A stretch of 26,599 nt of DNA, from contig NW_003546341.1 in the NCBI RefSeq assembly GCF_000090795.2, forward strand, positions 169,120 through 195,718, written 5' to 3'. Below the pieces are notes generated by a model. It did no database searches and had not been told where the DNA came from. It worked only from the letters and a program-made list of their open reading frames with translations. Numbering within the stretch: the first letter of the stretch is position 1; each line of letters opens with the position of its first letter. Made by a program: the position numbers and the translations under genes. Source of the stretch: Amphimedon queenslandica (Eukaryota; Porifera; Demospongiae; Haplosclerida; Niphatidae). This document shows, piece by piece, positions 26,291 through 26,599 of the stretch.

Positions 26291-26599
26291 ATGGCAACCA
26301 AACCATCATCTTCATCTTCTTCTCCTGGTCTCCTCAAACTGGAGGAACAGCTCACCTGTCCTGTGTGTCTTGACCACTATACCAACCCTAAGACTTTACC
26401 TTGTCTACATTCATTCTGTGAGCACTGTCTGGAGGGATTACCTCTGGATAAGAAGAATGAGACCTATTACCTCTCTTGTCCCACTTGTCGTCATTGTACA
26501 GAGTTACCAGAAGAAGGAGTAGGAGCCTTTCCTATAGCATTCACTCTCAACAACTTCAAAGAGATATACAGTCTAATGAAGAAAGTAGCTGATCCTGAA
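26291..26599 (+). CDS. TRIM-NHL protein, 5' end (RING finger)
   Basis: The first 103 codons of a third TRIM-NHL gene, cut by the window end. It starts MATKPSSSSSSPGLL and carries the same C3HC4 RING as the gene at 1735. The DNA from the GLLKLEEQ codons to the end of the RING is essentially identical between the two copies; changes appear only in the serine tract and after the RING (GVGAFPIAFT, then NNFKEIYSLM). The B-box and later domains are inferred to follow. Identity of leader and RING suggests recent duplication or gene conversion. Confidence 0.9.
   Translation, partial: MATKPSSSSSSPGLLKLEEQLTCPVCLDHYTNPKTLPCLHSFCEHCLEGLPLDKKNETYYLSCPTCRHCTELPEEGVGAFPIAFTLNNFKEIYSLMKKVADPE

Overview
The window looks like nuclear DNA of a demosponge. 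Amphimedon queenslandica or a close relative is my best guess, from gene content and style rather than any database match. It has short AT-rich introns with GT..AG ends, tightly packed genes, (TACATGTA)n simple repeats, small inverted-repeat elements, intronless TRIM-NHL genes in near-identical copies, and Notch ligands with only three EGF repeats. Every gene I can support is on the + strand.

Layout. (1) 1-3834: the 3' end of one TRIM-NHL gene (2-544), a 691-bp inverted-repeat element (782-1472), and a complete single-exon TRIM-NHL gene (1735-3834: RING, B-box, coiled coil, filamin-type domain, six NHL repeats). (2) 4561-11599: a 17-exon N4BP2-like gene. It has the distal half of a polynucleotide-kinase domain, two CUE-like domains, DUF1771 and a C-terminal Smr domain. 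All exon phases close, giving 1134 residues, but the exon that should carry the Walker A loop is not in the window. Its introns hold a 177-bp tandem repeat and two inverted-repeat elements. (3) About 11650-20540: a tandem segmental duplication carrying two Delta-type Notch ligand genes (coding 13402-15730 and 17687-20373). Each has a signal peptide, MNNL-like domain, DSL domain, three EGF repeats, a stalk, one membrane span and a very short tail. The copies differ in stalk length (one versus three units) and by a small intronic element present only in the second. (4) 20565-23829: a three-exon gene with a probable CARD/death-fold N-terminus, helical domains and a charged disordered tail. (5) 24133-24321: the first coding exon of an AMSH/STAMBP-like deubiquitinase, with no continuation in the window. 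(6) 26291-26599: the 5' end of a third TRIM-NHL gene, nearly identical to the second over leader and RING.

Main points. In the TRIM-NHL copies the RING and leader are almost unchanged, while the overlapping NHL propeller sequence carries 40 amino-acid replacements against about 4 silent-only codon changes in 180 codons. That is a constant-effector, variable-recognition pattern, and the strongest candidate here for an undescribed diversified recognition system. Each TRIM gene also sits beside an incomplete conserved gene (N4BP2-like without its 5' end, AMSH-like without its 3' end), which suggests nesting in introns or rearrangement. Several genes relate to ubiquitin: TRIM E3 ligases, CUE domains, an AMSH-type deubiquitinase, and Delta, whose family signals through ubiquitin-driven endocytosis. 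No functional linkage is shown by the sequence.
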